Assembly (NCBI GenBank): GCA_024500155.1
Contig: CM044872.1
Coordinates: 51,093,460-51,157,459, forward strand
DNA: 64,000 nt
From: Chenopodium formosanum
Lineage: Eukaryota; Streptophyta; Magnoliopsida; Caryophyllales; Amaranthaceae
Reading direction: 5' to 3'
Part shown: positions 48,736 through 60,510 of the stretch, in pieces
How positions within the stretch are numbered: position 1 is the stretch's first letter
How the letters are laid out: each line of letters opens with the position of its first letter
Translations under genes and position numbers: made by a program
Notes under the pieces: model-generated
What the model saw: the letters and a program-made list of their open reading frames with translations, nothing else
Told to the model about the DNA's origin: nothing
The model's database searches: none

Positions 48736-51700
48736 GTGTGTGATAAATGTGTGCTTGTGTAAATCATTTTCATTTCCTCGTTACTAAACTAAACTTCTCC
48801 ATTCTGTTTAGTTTTTTGCAGATGGTTTTTTTGTTTTGAGTTTAACTACTCATGTGACTCTAAATGTTATGTTGACCTTTTGTAGATGGCTCGAAAGAAA
48901 TCGCAAGTGCACGTAATGGAACATTCTAAGTGCGAGGAAGAAAGAGGTCGTACCGTGCTCCGAATGGTTGGGAGAGCTATTTAGGCTGGGACAAAAATTT
49001 CTTTATAGTGGCATACAACCAGGAGAATCCCTATCGGTGTTCATAGAGGTCATTTCTCCACCTACATTGGTGTAGTTGTCCGTGAAAAAGTGAGCATCAC
49101 CTACAGAAAGTGGTTAGACCTGCCGAAAGCACTCATTGATGATTTGTATGAGAATATCACGGTATGAAAATAACATTTTTAGGTTTTAAAGGAAGAGAAA
49201 CTGAATTATATATAGATACTTTTACATATATGAAGAATGTCTGAATTTCTTTTGGATACAGAGGGGGTTTCATGTCCTTGAGGGTCGCAAAGGTTGGATT
49301 ATGAAACGAGCTTGCGTTCGATGAAGAGCTTTCAAGACTAGATTAAGGCTCAAGTGGTTGTACCTGAAAGATGGAACAATCAACGATTATCCACCATTGA
49401 AATATCCTTTTATATCTAAAGATGATTGGGAAAAATTCATTCAAGCTTGTAATTCTAGGGACTTCAAGGTGCAAGCTCACTACGTTGGCATTCATTTTGT
49501 CAATATTTTTTTGTGTAAATTTAAAATTTGTGTGGATTAACTCTGACATCAAATATAATTATTGTAGAAATTGAGTGAAAGAAATCGTGAAAGTTCGAAG
49601 AAGAGGACCTCAAAATATCGAGGTGGGAGACTTGGCTATCAATATTTTGAAGAAACAATTGTAAGTATATGGTAAACCTTTTATAATTACTTTGTGGAAA
49701 CAGGGTTCTTATTGTTGTAACCTTCTGTTTCTGTCTAAAAAAAATTTTAATACTTGCTGTTCTAACTACTAGCTGGTGTATCATATCCTTTTATAATACT
49801 TGCTGTGATCAGTTGATGTTAAAATAGAGCTGCAAAAGCAGGTTTGATAGCATACTGTACTTGGTAGAAATGGTGTTCAAGTGTAGCTCCCAACTTTTTG
49901 TAAAAACTGCATTCAGTTCTCTCTCTGCTATTTCATGATTCAGAAGCTTTTTTGCTTTCCTTCCCTGTAATATTGTCCCTAATCTTAGATATATTAATAC
50001 AGTAGTTGGGAGAAAAGAGAAGTGTTCTGTTTTTTACCTTTGCCTCGTTGCTTAGCTTAATAGTGACAATCCTCACCATGCTCTTTCATGTTAATTTAAT
50101 AAAAGAATATTTAGAGAACTCAATTGAGAATTTTAGAACTTTTGAAATCCTTTGTGCTTCAGCTATATATTCTATTTTTATTTGCAATGGTAGGAAAAAG
50201 AGCTGGAGAAGCAAGGAGTACATGTTTCATACGTGCCTCGGCATTTGACTTGGATTAAAGCTCATTCTCACGTGAAGAATGGAGTTTTAACTTTTGATAA
50301 TCCTGCAGATAAGGAAATCCATGATGCAATAGTAAGATATATATGCATTTGTTTTTGGTGTTTTTCAGTCACTAAGATTATTATTTGGGCACTGATATAA
50401 TTTTTTGTGATAATTTCCAGATTAGGTTGGAGGCGCAAGTTCAAAAAGGTGAAATACTCGCTACAAGTAGAGATGACATCTTAGCAAGAGCGTTGGACAA
50501 GCCAGAACGGGGTGGTTCTGTTAGGGGTGTTGGATCTGGAGTAACTAACACAGAGTACTTTGGGTTCAACAAACCACCTGCACCTAGCAAAGTCAATGCT
50601 AAAATGAATGCGATGAACTCAAAGATGGCATCTATGATGAAGTAGCAGAATTTTATAGTGTCATTCATGATGTCATGCTTGAACCAAGAGCAATTGAGAG
50701 CATTCATGGCTGGTGGTGCTCAGCAAGGTGTTTTTGGTGGTGACACTAACACTACAGGTTTAGGTGGCCTGCTTGGTGTTTCTGGTAACAATTTCTGTTT
50801 TGGTGGCGACTCCAATGGTTCTACAAACCAAGGGGTAGGTGGTATTGGGTTCAATGATGCTCATATAGACAACACTTTTGGTCATGAGATCCCATTGGCA
50901 TAACTCTTAATTGGAGGTATGTAACGCCATGATGGTAAAGGGCCACAATTTAGACACGATTCACCAGGGGATAAATCTCATGAAGAGGCCCACTATGCAC
51001 ATGAAATTGAGTCAAATGCAGAAGCTCATCATACAAACATCCTTATTGTGCATCAGCCTCATTTTCAGAACCTTGAGACAGAGCCATATCGTGTCCAATG
51101 GCCTGAGGTGAACCATATCGATCAATTTGCACATACCACAACCCCCGCACAGCTAAGTCAAGTTGTGGATACCATTAGCAACCATACATTTCCCGAGGTC
51201 AGCCATACTTTGCACATATGTTTATGTGAAATTTTAGCTATGTAGCTTTAATAATGGTATTAGCAGTAGAGCTTATATCTGCATATATTATGAGGTTATG
51301 TCCTTCCTAATAGAATCTGAAATCTAGCATAATCATCATAAATTGAAGTTCAGAACTGTAGATCTGAACTGAATTTTAGAACCGATAATTTCAGAATTGA
51401 CCTGAAGATCAAAACTTATGTATGAATTTGCATTGAACCACTGAGTCTACACCATATACTATGTTGTGACAACACTTGTGTGCTCATTTTTAAGGATGGA
51501 GTGACTGTTGCTTGGCAATTGAGGGAAGCGACAAATCTCTACAAGTTGTTGCTAACGGACAAGTCCTCATAGAAAGCAGCACCGAAGTTCTTGGTAATCA
51601 TAACACATCGTTGCCCCCTGGTCATCGTCGAGTCACCATTATAGAAGATATTGTGCCAACTGCTCCTCTGCCATGCCCAAACAATGAATTGCTTTTTGTA

Positions 51701-52190
51701 TGTCATGCTAAGAGATCTTATACAGCTTGGCCTAATCATTTGATTTTCCCCAAAAAGGTAGTATTCTTCCTTGTTTTAAAGCTGCTGTCTGCTACTATCT
51801 TTAAGCTTCTTCATATTTTTTTCTTTAAGCTACTGACTGTTGTGGCAGGGGCAGCAGCCCTGCCTGCAGCGGCAACATCTTATTTTTCGGTTCCTATCCC
51901 CTCTTAGTTTTCGGTGTGTTGTTCCTTGCATTTTTTATGATAGTCTTGTTTTATTTTTCATGTGAAATCATATTATAAAGGCCAACAACCAATCAGATAA
52001 AGAAGTTGATGTGACCACACCATCCCCACAATCTACATCCTCCCACACATCAACAACTCGTAAGTATGTTATTATCGACAAGGATCGTGAGAAGGTGACA
52101 TCTACTTTGATGCGTGTTATGAGAAAAAAAAAGCTATGGGGATGCAAAAGACCGGCGATACCATCTCTATCACTATTACAGAGAGCATGT

Positions 52191-52418
52191 TTCTTAATGA
52201 AAATGGGTTAAATGTTTCACTTGATTACGAAGACTTGCTTGATTGGTGTTTCCAAAGGGAGGTTGGAGAATTGCAAATGAATATATTCATGAAGTAAGTT
52301 CACCTTCTTAATGAAAATGGGTTAAATGTTTCACTTGATTACGAAGACTTGCTTGATTGGTGTTTCCAAAGGGAGGTTGGAGAATTGCAAATGAATATAT
52401 TCATGAAGTAAGTTCACC
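52191..52418 (+). repeat. Perfect 114-bp tandem duplication over an exon end
   Basis: 52191-52304 and 52305-52418 are identical. Each copy holds the exon end (LLDWCFQREVGELQMNIFMK) and a GTAAGT donor. The next acceptor is at 52427-52428. Confidence 0.9.
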
Positions 52419-53959
52419 TCCAATTTAGTTTCCAATTACAATGTGGAATATTTTTGGTCCATTCTCTTATATATTTACAACTTTTGATGGGATAAGGATC
52501 TTGAAAGAACATTGTCACAAAGAAGGTATCTCGGGAATGTATGGGTTTTGTGACTCTAATGTTCTATCGCCTTTGACACCAATGACAAACAAGCAAGTTC
52601 GATCTAACTATTTAGCTCGTGTTTTTGGGTGCAATGAGGGGAAGAACTATAATCAGCTATTCTTTGCTCCTTTTAATGACAAGTAAGTATAGTTCCTTTG
52701 TTACGTAATTATGTTACTTTGATTGTTATTCTTGTTCATTATTTATGCTTTAATACATGTAATTTCAATTTTGTTAACCTGATTGCTTCTATATTGCTAT
52801 GCTATGCTATTTTTACTAATAAATTCCTCTTAAAGCAAAGAAAGTCAGGGCAATATTGCTATGTTAAACAGTTTCAGCCCCCTTTTACATTTTGTTGTTT
52901 TTCTTATCCATTCTTCCTTCTAAAAGTGCCTTGATGCTGGTTTAGTATGCATTGGATGTTAGCTTTTATTAGTCCGTGGAATGGGTTGGTGTATTGGCTA
53001 GATCCACTTGGAGCAGAAAATAAAATCAACTCATTCGCTGAAAAGATCATCACTGAGTATGTATAAATGCAATAACTGTGTCATTAACTTCTTATTTTGT
53101 TCTTATTGTGTATTTGGAAACTATTACAACTTTCCTATCTTCATGTAATTGTGTAGAGGAATCAAACGATTCAGCTCAGTCCATCGGAAGGACATCAAGA
53201 AAATAAAAAAGAATGCAAATAAAATAAGAAAGATAACCACAAGTAAGTTATCTAAAGTTTTACAGCAGTTGATATTATGCAGTTTAATCCTAAAATCTAA
53301 TATCTTGTTAATGATTAATTGTTTGCATTATCATAGTGTCCTCGTCAACCAGCATACAACAAGTATTGTGGATACTTTGTTTGTCGATATATGCTAGATA
53401 TTGTGCAGAAAAGAGTGCTATGGGTTTCCAAGCAGGTATATTACAAATATATGTCATTTAAATTGGTATAAACTGTCCTCAGCTCTAACCAACTGTCTGT
53501 CTGTCTGAACTATGAAACCAACTTGTTATGTATTGAATTTGGCTAATGTATTTCACACACTGATTGTAATTTAAGGATGAAAGCTTGAGTATTTTGATTG
53601 ATTGAAGAACGATTACAAGGGGATAAGCATAACTTAAGGTTATGAATCTCTCTAGTAGCTTTAGGCTACAAGTCTCTCTAATGTCAACTCACTAATTTCT
53701 GGATGATCTCTACTAATGCTAAAACTACCATACATATACTCAAGACTTAGATAATACATGTGACGTTAATTAACTAGAATAGAAACCCATAGTGAACATG
53801 ATTAAAGGAGGCTGCTTTCTTTCCTTAACTTCTCTTTAAATGGCTTTGTCCTGTTGCTCCTTATTGCTGACTTCCCTTGACCCTTGCTGCCCCATCTTTG
53901 CGCGCCTCGTATACACCAAAAGTGGTGGCTAACTTGCGGTGTTGACCCCATTGACCCAA

Positions 53960-54145
53960 TCCATTACACCAACTGTCTGAACTATGAATGTAACTCTGAA
54001 CTGTGAAACCAACTGTCTGAACTGTGAAACCAAGTTTGAACTGTGAATTAACTCTGAACCGTGAAACCAACTGTCCGAACTGTGAATGTAACTCTGTCTG
54101 TCTGTTGCTCTAACCAACTTTCTGAACTGTGAATGTAACTCTGCA
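53960..54145 (+). repeat. Minisatellite of about 20-bp CTGAACTGTGAA units in a CACTA intron
   Basis: Words such as CTGAACTGTGAAACCAACTG and CTGAACTGTGAATGTAACTC alternate for about 185 bp. A related short piece with CTAACCAACTGTCTGTCTG occurs at 53485-53525 on the other side of a 430-bp stretch, which may be a separate insertion. Confidence 0.65.
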
Positions 54146-55034
54146 GTTTGCATGCAGCTTAATCATATTAACCACCAAAAATAATCAGCTTATGCAATCT
54201 ATAATAGCTATAAGGTTTTGTATATTCTGATCTGTAGTTCTGATTGTAGTTCTAATTGTCAGGTCTACTTTTCATTTTTGAATCAGTCTTGAAATTAAGG
54301 AATGAAATTTGAAATTGGAGTTCTGATCCCCCTTTGGAATTTCATTAAAGTTGTGATTTTCAGTTCTGAAATTCATTTCTTTTCATTGCTTTGTTATGTC
54401 TGAAATACACCAAGTCTTGAAATTAAGTGAACTAAGGGTGTGGATTGAGGATGTTCGTCAATATGCTCTTTTGCTCTTTTATGTCTGATTTTTCAGCTTT
54501 TCGTTAAATATCTCTCTGATTTCCGTCAAAAATAAGTAAATAAATAATACTCTTATTTGATGGCATATGTTGTATGTTGCAGGTCTTTCCTCCAATTTGT
54601 ACATATTCTTCGGAAGACATTGATGAAATGCGAGATTTGTGGATTAAATATGTTCTTGATCATGAGCCAGATGAAGAAGATTCATGATGGATGAGCTTAA
54701 TGATGAATCGGCTGAGCTTGAGTACGAGATAAGCTTAGTGTTAATCATTATACTTGTGAATCTAGCTCTACTTTTGACTTTTTTTTTTTTTTTTTTTTTT
54801 GAGGAAAAGCTCTACTTTTGAGTTTTGTTTTTGAATATTAGAATTAATGTAAATTTTGGGTTTTATTTCTATTGCAGAGAATTAGTTTTTGTATTAAAGA
54901 TTTTTATTTTTATATATATTATTTGGAAAATTTATGTTTATATATATATATATGTATTAGCGGCAGGTTCAGCAACGTAACATATTGGCGCCAAAATTTA
55001 TTGCATGATTATGAATTGCAAAAGGGATTTTTTT

Positions 55035-55390
55035 TTTTAAAAAAGCGACCTCAGAGAGACCACCTATTTAAAATAGATGGTCTCATTATTCAAAAAACAA
55101 AGACCACTCATTTAAAATAGGTGGTCTCAGTATTTAAATCCAGAGACCGCCTATTTAAAACATATGGTCTCAGTATGTAAATCCAGAGACCGCCTATTCA
55201 AAACATATGGTCTCTTATCCCTCTATATTATTTATTATTAAACTAAAAAAAGAGACCATCTATTTTAGCTAGGTGGTCTCAGGTATTGTAAAGTTAGACC
55301 ACTTTTTATGAAATGGTCTCTTAGGCCAAAGAGACCTGTGAGCTAGAGACCACCCCTAAGGTAGTCTCTTTGGCTATTTTGGTATGGTCT
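55035..55390. repeat. Right subterminal repeats of the CACTA element
   Basis: GAGACC and GGTCTC words recur in both directions with CACCTATTTAAAA and GCCTATTTAAAACATATGG spacers, mirroring the left subterminal array. They end in the inverted terminal repeat at 55388-55413. Confidence 0.75.
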
Positions 55391-55792
55391 CTTTGGCCAA
55401 TTTTGTAGTAATGAGGATCTAGTTTGATTCTAGATTATTAATATCTAACTTTTATAATTTTTGCTAGTGTGAGATTAAAGATATTTGCGGTTAAAGATGG
55501 GTAAAAATTTGCATCTATTTACGAAACAGGAACATCATTCTGAAACGGAGGGAGTATCTACTTTAAAGACAACTTTTTTATTCTTAAATTGAATGTAAAG
55601 TTTTTAAATATAATTCAACTCAATCAATGAACATCTGATAATAAATCCCTAAATTAAGTCATTTTTTTTTCTTCTCATTTCTAGTTGAGTCATTGGCCAC
55701 CTCATTTTATAAATGATTGAACTTTGTCCACTAACTCAATATATACAACACTTTTTCAGTGTGACTGGCACGGCTGACACACGCCAAAAAAC

Positions 55793-55920
55793 GAGTAACC
55801 CCTGACCGAGTAACCCCAAACTGACTGAGTGACCCTTGACCGATCGAATAACCCTTGACCAAGTAACCCCTGACTGACCGAGTAACCCCTGACCAAGTAA
55901 TCTCGGCCACACGGTGTAAC
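55793..55920. repeat. GAGTAACCCCTGACC minisatellite, array 1
   Basis: About eight degenerate copies of a 15-bp unit (GAGTAACCCCTGACC) in one direction. Related arrays follow at 56202-56640. Confidence 0.8.
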
Positions 55921-56201
55921 CAACCAGATATGAAACTTTGTGAACTCAATATATATGCTTGGAAAAATAATTTCTATTATAAAACAACATGATCATTGTA
56001 TTAATATTGTATTTCGTATATCACAAATAATGTCATATCTTTTTTCTCTATGGCCTCTAAAACACTTGAAATTTGACATGTAACTTTTAAAAATATGAAT
56101 TTTTATATTCACATATAGCATGAATATAGTCACATCTTTTTATAGACATTTGATATGTTTATCACAATTTTTTGTATGCGGCCTGTTGTACCGTGCGACA
56201 G

Positions 56202-56640
56202 GAGTTACTCGAGTTACTCGGTCAGGGGTTACTCGAGTTACTCGGTCAGGGGTTACTCGAGTTACTCCTGACGAGTAACTCCTCAAGTAACCCCTGACCG
56301 AGTAACTCCTCAAGTAACCCCTGACCGAGTAACCCCTCGAGTAATCCATGACCGAACCCCTCAAGTAACCCCTGACTGAGTAACTCCTCAAGTTACCCCT
56401 AAATCCTTAAATAACCCTTAACCAAATTACTCGAGTATGTAACCCGTGACCGAACTCCTTAAATAATCCTAACCTAGTAACTCGAGTAACCCCTGACCAA
56501 GTAACCCGTCAAGTAACCGTAGAACCGAGTGAACTCCTCGGGTAACCCTTGTCCAAACCCCTCAAGTAACCCCTGACCGAGTAACCCCTGACTGAATAAT
56601 TCGGGCAACCTCTAACAAACTAACTTGGGTAACCCCTGCC
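56202..56640. repeat. GAGTAACCCCTGACC minisatellite, array 2, with orientation switch
   Basis: 56202-56267 reads as the reverse complement of the unit (GGTCAGGGGTTACTCGAGTT) and 56273 onward reads in the forward direction, so the two halves fold on each other around 56268-56272. The forward part decays to AACCCCTCAAG-type units until 56640. Confidence 0.85.
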
Positions 56641-58976
56641 ACACAGTGTGCCCTGCTGCACTAAAAAGTTGTTGTAGTTTTATTATGTATGTAAATATTA
56701 GTTCTCATATTTTTCTTTCCTTCGTGGAGAATAAAAAATATGAAATTATCTTATCTCATCACCTACTAAATTTTATCAAATGATGAATCAACCTCATCAC
56801 CACACACATATTGCATCTTCCACATCCAAAAATTTGCTCGTCTAAAAATCTGAAAAGCCACTGCTTAGTATAATTTTTTTTTTTTCAAAAATTGTAACCT
56901 TTAGCTATATATGACCTTAGAAGGATGCGTAGGCTTGCCCTTTGTTTGATTAATTGTTTTTTTTTTGTATAAATTATTATTATTATTATTATTAGATGTA
57001 ATCATTTGATATTTTTATTTCACATACAAGTATATAATAGTGAAAAAAAATTATATGTACACAGATTTAAGAGAAGTAAAAAAAAAACGCATATTACTCT
57101 TACATATCACTCATTCACTCGTGATGACATATACAAAATATACAACACATTTTCTATGCGACTGACACACTGTGTGGCCGCTCGCAAAAAGAAATAGTAA
57201 CGCCTATGACACCGACAAGTTAACCCCTATTTTACTAACAGATTAGAGTAGCCCCTTATTATACTTATTGAGTAACTCTTAAATAATTAACAAATAAAGT
57301 ATCTCCTACAACACTCACAGTGTAACCATTATAACACTTACTAATAAGTAAGCCCTATATTTTCCTCAAAAAAAAAAAAAAAAAAAGTAAGCCCTATAGT
57401 AAAGTCATTATAATTGTATCACAATTTACATTTATTTTTTTTAGAGAAAACACAATCTACATATTTATAAGCTATTTACGACGCACAACATGTCTAATTG
57501 TTTAAAATTGTTATAACTTTTCAATATATCAACTTTGTATAATTTAAATTAATGCACAATTATATATATAAAAAAAATTAATGGTCAAAATAGTGAATTA
57601 GAGATCGTTTAAATGTAACACTTAACAAAGTGGAGGTAGTACTCCGTATTATATTTTTTAAATAAGATATATAATTTATACACATTAGTATATTTGAGTG
57701 ATAATCTTCATTTAATATATAATCAAATATATCTTTTACTAATCCGTAATATAAACTTGACTTAAATATAAAAGATATGGATGGAGGAGGCCAGGTTGAG
57801 ATCCATGAAGGAACTTGAAAAGGTCATAACCTACAAGTATAGTCTCAAGTTAAATTTTTCAGGATAAATAATTGGTTGAATTGAGTTTGATAGTATTTGT
57901 GAGGTTGATAACAGAGCACAATTAGCTTCAACTTCATTAGGAATGGTGTTAGTAGCCATAGGAATAATGTGGGGAGGAAAAAAAAATTAGGTTGAAGGAA
58001 TAGCCTGCTCTAATATAGCTGTACGTGTGCTAATAAGGAAACCTAAAATATAATGTACGGAGTACAAAATAACAAAATATACTCTCCTTGAATTAAGCAA
58101 TCTAAAGTCAAATGATATGGACTAAATATATGCTGAAAATCCATAAATAATATTAGTTGAGAAATAATATTAAGAAAGTCAAGATATTATCTCGGAGTAT
58201 TTTTAATAATAGGATCTTTGACAATTATACATTTTACCAAAAAAAAAAAAAAAAAAAAACCTAAAATAGGGACATATGGCAGCCATAGAGCTACTGTATC
58301 CTGTTTTAGTATAGTATATAGATAGATAGATAGATTAGTAACAGTTATTTACCAAACAATACAACCAACTATATTAATCAACTAATAGCTAATTACCAAA
58401 CAAGGCATAGTATGAGTGGAAAAATTGAAAAGTAACTTGGAGATTGAATCGACTATGTTAGGAATACCTGGGCCTCAACCAATTTGATAAAGTTGGTTGA
58501 AAACTCAAGAGTAGATTCAGAAATTTTAAAAGATTTTTTTAATGCATAATTTAAATTGAAACATTAGTTTGATTCAAGTTTGATTTTGAAAGCTTGTATT
58601 AGAAACTATAAACTAGATTGTGTTTTTTTTGTAATGCCTAATTTAAATTGGTTTTTCGGTCTAAAACGAGTTTTGAACACCTCTACTTTTAGTTAGGTGT
58701 GAGAGTAAAAAATAATTAATAAAAAGAGATTTGGTTAAGTAAAGGTGAATAAAAATTTTGATCGAATAAATTTAAATTATAAAATAGCAGGATTTGATTA
58801 AAAGTAAATACAAGTAAATCTATTAGATCAGCGACATTTGTCAATCATAAGGTTATTATTGTCTTTCCAATCATTAAACCTAGGGTATTGATGTAATAGT
58901 TGCAAAATGACATGTTTAGGTGTTGCCACATCGATTTACAACATGTGATAAGTGGACATTTGCTCTTATGATAACT
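56641..58976. other. AT-rich intergenic DNA
   Basis: No gene is seen. It holds short ATT microsatellite (56983-57000), weak further AGTAACTC-type words (57180-57310), A-runs (57370, 58239) and a TAGATAGATAGAT run (58319-58334). Confidence 0.5.
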
Positions 58977-59201
58977 TGACGTTTGCTCTTTTATTAACAT
59001 TGAGTTAGTAATTGCGGGAAAGGTGGTTGGGAGTAACTGCGGGGTATTGGTTTGTACTTTGTACTATTTAGTTAGTTATAAAGTGGAATTATTCAAAGTT
59101 TAAGAAAAATAGTATGAAGTACAAACCAATACCCCGTTGGTACTCCCAACTACCTTCCCTGAAATTATTAACTCAACATTAATAACAGAGCAAATGTCAA
59201 A
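58977..59201. repeat. Long inverted repeat (foldback) of about 225 bp
   Basis: The left arm (about 58977-59072: TTGACGTTTGCTCTTTTATT ... GGGGTATTGGTTTGTACTTT) pairs with the right arm (about 59115-59201: GTACAAACCAATACCCCGTT ... AGCAAATGTCAA). The arms are about 80% or more identical and about 90 bases long, with a loop of about 40 bases. It is a MITE or foldback-like element, not a known RNA gene. Confidence 0.75.
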
Positions 59202-59466
59202 AGATCAAACCAGAATAATAGAAGTAGTACTTGTGGGAATGTGGGTGGCAGGTTGTGTGAAATGGCATAAATATGGGTTGGCGATTATGCACAGTTCTTC
59301 ATAATTACAATTCAACCATTTGATTGACATGCTCCGTTGATCTAATAGATCATTTGGGGCAGCCTCATTTGATTAATTGAAGATAAATAAGAAAAGAAAA
59401 GCATGCAACGAAATGAAATTTTAAGTTTTAATATGAGACTTACCCATAAAACAAGATATTCATTAA

Positions 59467-59712
59467 CACTTTGTTTGGATTGAAGGAAATGGACGGAAAG
59501 GAAGGGAAGGGAAATGAAGGGATGAACTATCTTTCATTTGGATACGAAATGAGGAAAGAGGGGAATTGGAGGGAAGAGAAATGGAGGAATTAAATTGTGA
59601 GAAATTGATCTCTCCAACAATGGAGAGATTTGGAAGGAAAATTCATCTTTCTTCCCTCCCCTTCACCTCCCTCCCCTTCTTTTCTTTCCCATTTCTTTAT
59701 CCAAACACACCG
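59467..59712. mobile_element. Tourist-like MITE
   Basis: The ends CACTTTGTTTGGATTGAAGG and (reverse-complemented) CGGTGTGTTTGGATAAAGAA are inverted repeats flanked by TAA (59464-59466 and 59713-59715). The interior is purine-rich on the left and pyrimidine-rich on the right. Non-coding. Confidence 0.7.
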
Positions 59713-59715
59713 TAA

Positions 59716-60510
59716 GGGACGTAACAAGTAATCTAATTAAGTTGAACAAAATCTCATATCTTAATTATAGTAAATCATAATTAGATACACATCTTCCTAT
59801 AATCAACTAGACAAACATCTTTAGCGTGCGACCAACTAATTCACTAATTTAAGTGGTGACCCTTAAAACTAAATCAAATATCGACTATCATTTATCCTTA
59901 CTCGTTGACGACTCTTTGTCGAAAAAGAAAAGTAAGGAGTAAAAAAGACCATATGAAATGGTAGTTTACCTCTAATGTTTAACTTAACAAACTACCACTT
60001 ACCGCCATAATCACCTCATCCTTTCTCTCTTTTCATTCTCTCTGCTGCATTTCAATTGTCACCTCAGCAACTCACTGCTCGGCAGCTCTGCTGCCATAAC
60101 TAACTCTTTTACCTACAATCTCACACATTAAACTCAAATTCAGCAAAAACCAAGAATTATTGCTGTGATTTTCTGTTTTTTGGTTTTTTATTTTTTAAAA
60201 ATATATGATATATGTCTCATAATGAATCAAAAATTATTTAAACTTATTAAAATTATGATAATTTTGAAAACTGACAACAGAAAAGTGAAAATACCTTTTT
60301 CTTGTTTTCTGTATTTTGTTTTTGATTTTTAAAAAAACAGAAAAATAAAAACAAAAAATGATGTCAAACAAGTCTTTAGATTTTTGTGATTTTTATGAGA
60401 GCAAAAATTAAGGGTTTTGGGTTTTAGAATTAAGAAGCAACTCTCTGAAAAATCAATGTTTTAGTTACTTTGTACCTTATCTTCCACTGAACTTTCTGGG
60501 TTTCCCTCCA
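59716..60510 (+). promoter_or_regulatory. Upstream region of the MurE-like gene
   Basis: AT-rich. Inverted tracts TTTTCTGTTTTTTGGTTTTTT (60167) and AAAAAACAGAAAAATAAAAA (60333) suggest another short MITE-like insertion at about 60150-60380, so the promoter may be close to 60400-60510. No factor site can be named. Confidence 0.35.

Larger units (their letters stand above)
48886..54687 (+). pseudogene. TNPA-like / DUF8039-like / Ulp1-like protease gene of the CACTA element, decayed
   Basis: Plus-strand exons joined by GT-AG introns: 48886-49161, 49262-49468, 49568-49660, 50194-50331, 50421 to about 51198, about 51495-51757, 51981-52293, 52429 to about 52681, about 52948-53056, 53157-53272, 53337-53435 and 54583-54687. 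The first five resemble the plant En/Spm TNPA-type family (HFSTYIGVVVREKVSITYRK, GGRLGYQYFEETI). The middle resembles DUF8039 (VANGQVLIESSTEV, TAPLPCPNNELLFV). The end resembles a C48/Ulp1 cysteine protease with His in MHWMLAF, Asp in YWLDPLG, and Gln and Cys in CPRQPAYNKYCGYFVC. At least six in-frame stops (48982, 49006, 49322, 50643, 50901, 50922) and several frame breaks (near 51500, in the A-run at 52122, at the 53272/53337 junction) show decay. Treating all of it as one gene is inference. Confidence 0.7.
43075..55413 (+). mobile_element. CACTA (En/Spm, CMC) transposon, about 12.3 kb
   Basis: The left terminus CACTACTACAAAATTGGCCA is matched by the right terminus read in reverse, CATTACTACAAAATTGGCCA (26-bp inverted repeat, one mismatch, at the third base). 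Flanking bases GGG and AGG would be a 3-bp target duplication with one change. Arrays of GAGACC words lie inside both ends (43090-43350 and 55035-55390), as expected of the subterminal binding sites of TNPA proteins. It carries a tnp2 transposase and a TNPA-like/Ulp1-like gene, both on the plus strand and both broken, so the element should be unable to move by itself. Confidence 0.92.
42964..55554. mobile_element. Stowaway-like MITE split by a CACTA transposon
   Basis: The left end CTTCCTCCGTTTCACAACGA and the right end (reverse-complemented CTCCCTCCGTTTCAGAATGA) are inverted repeats flanked by TA (42962-42963 and 55555-55556). Only 42964-43074 and 55414-55554 are the MITE. The remaining 12.3 kb is the nested CACTA element. 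Confidence 0.8.
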
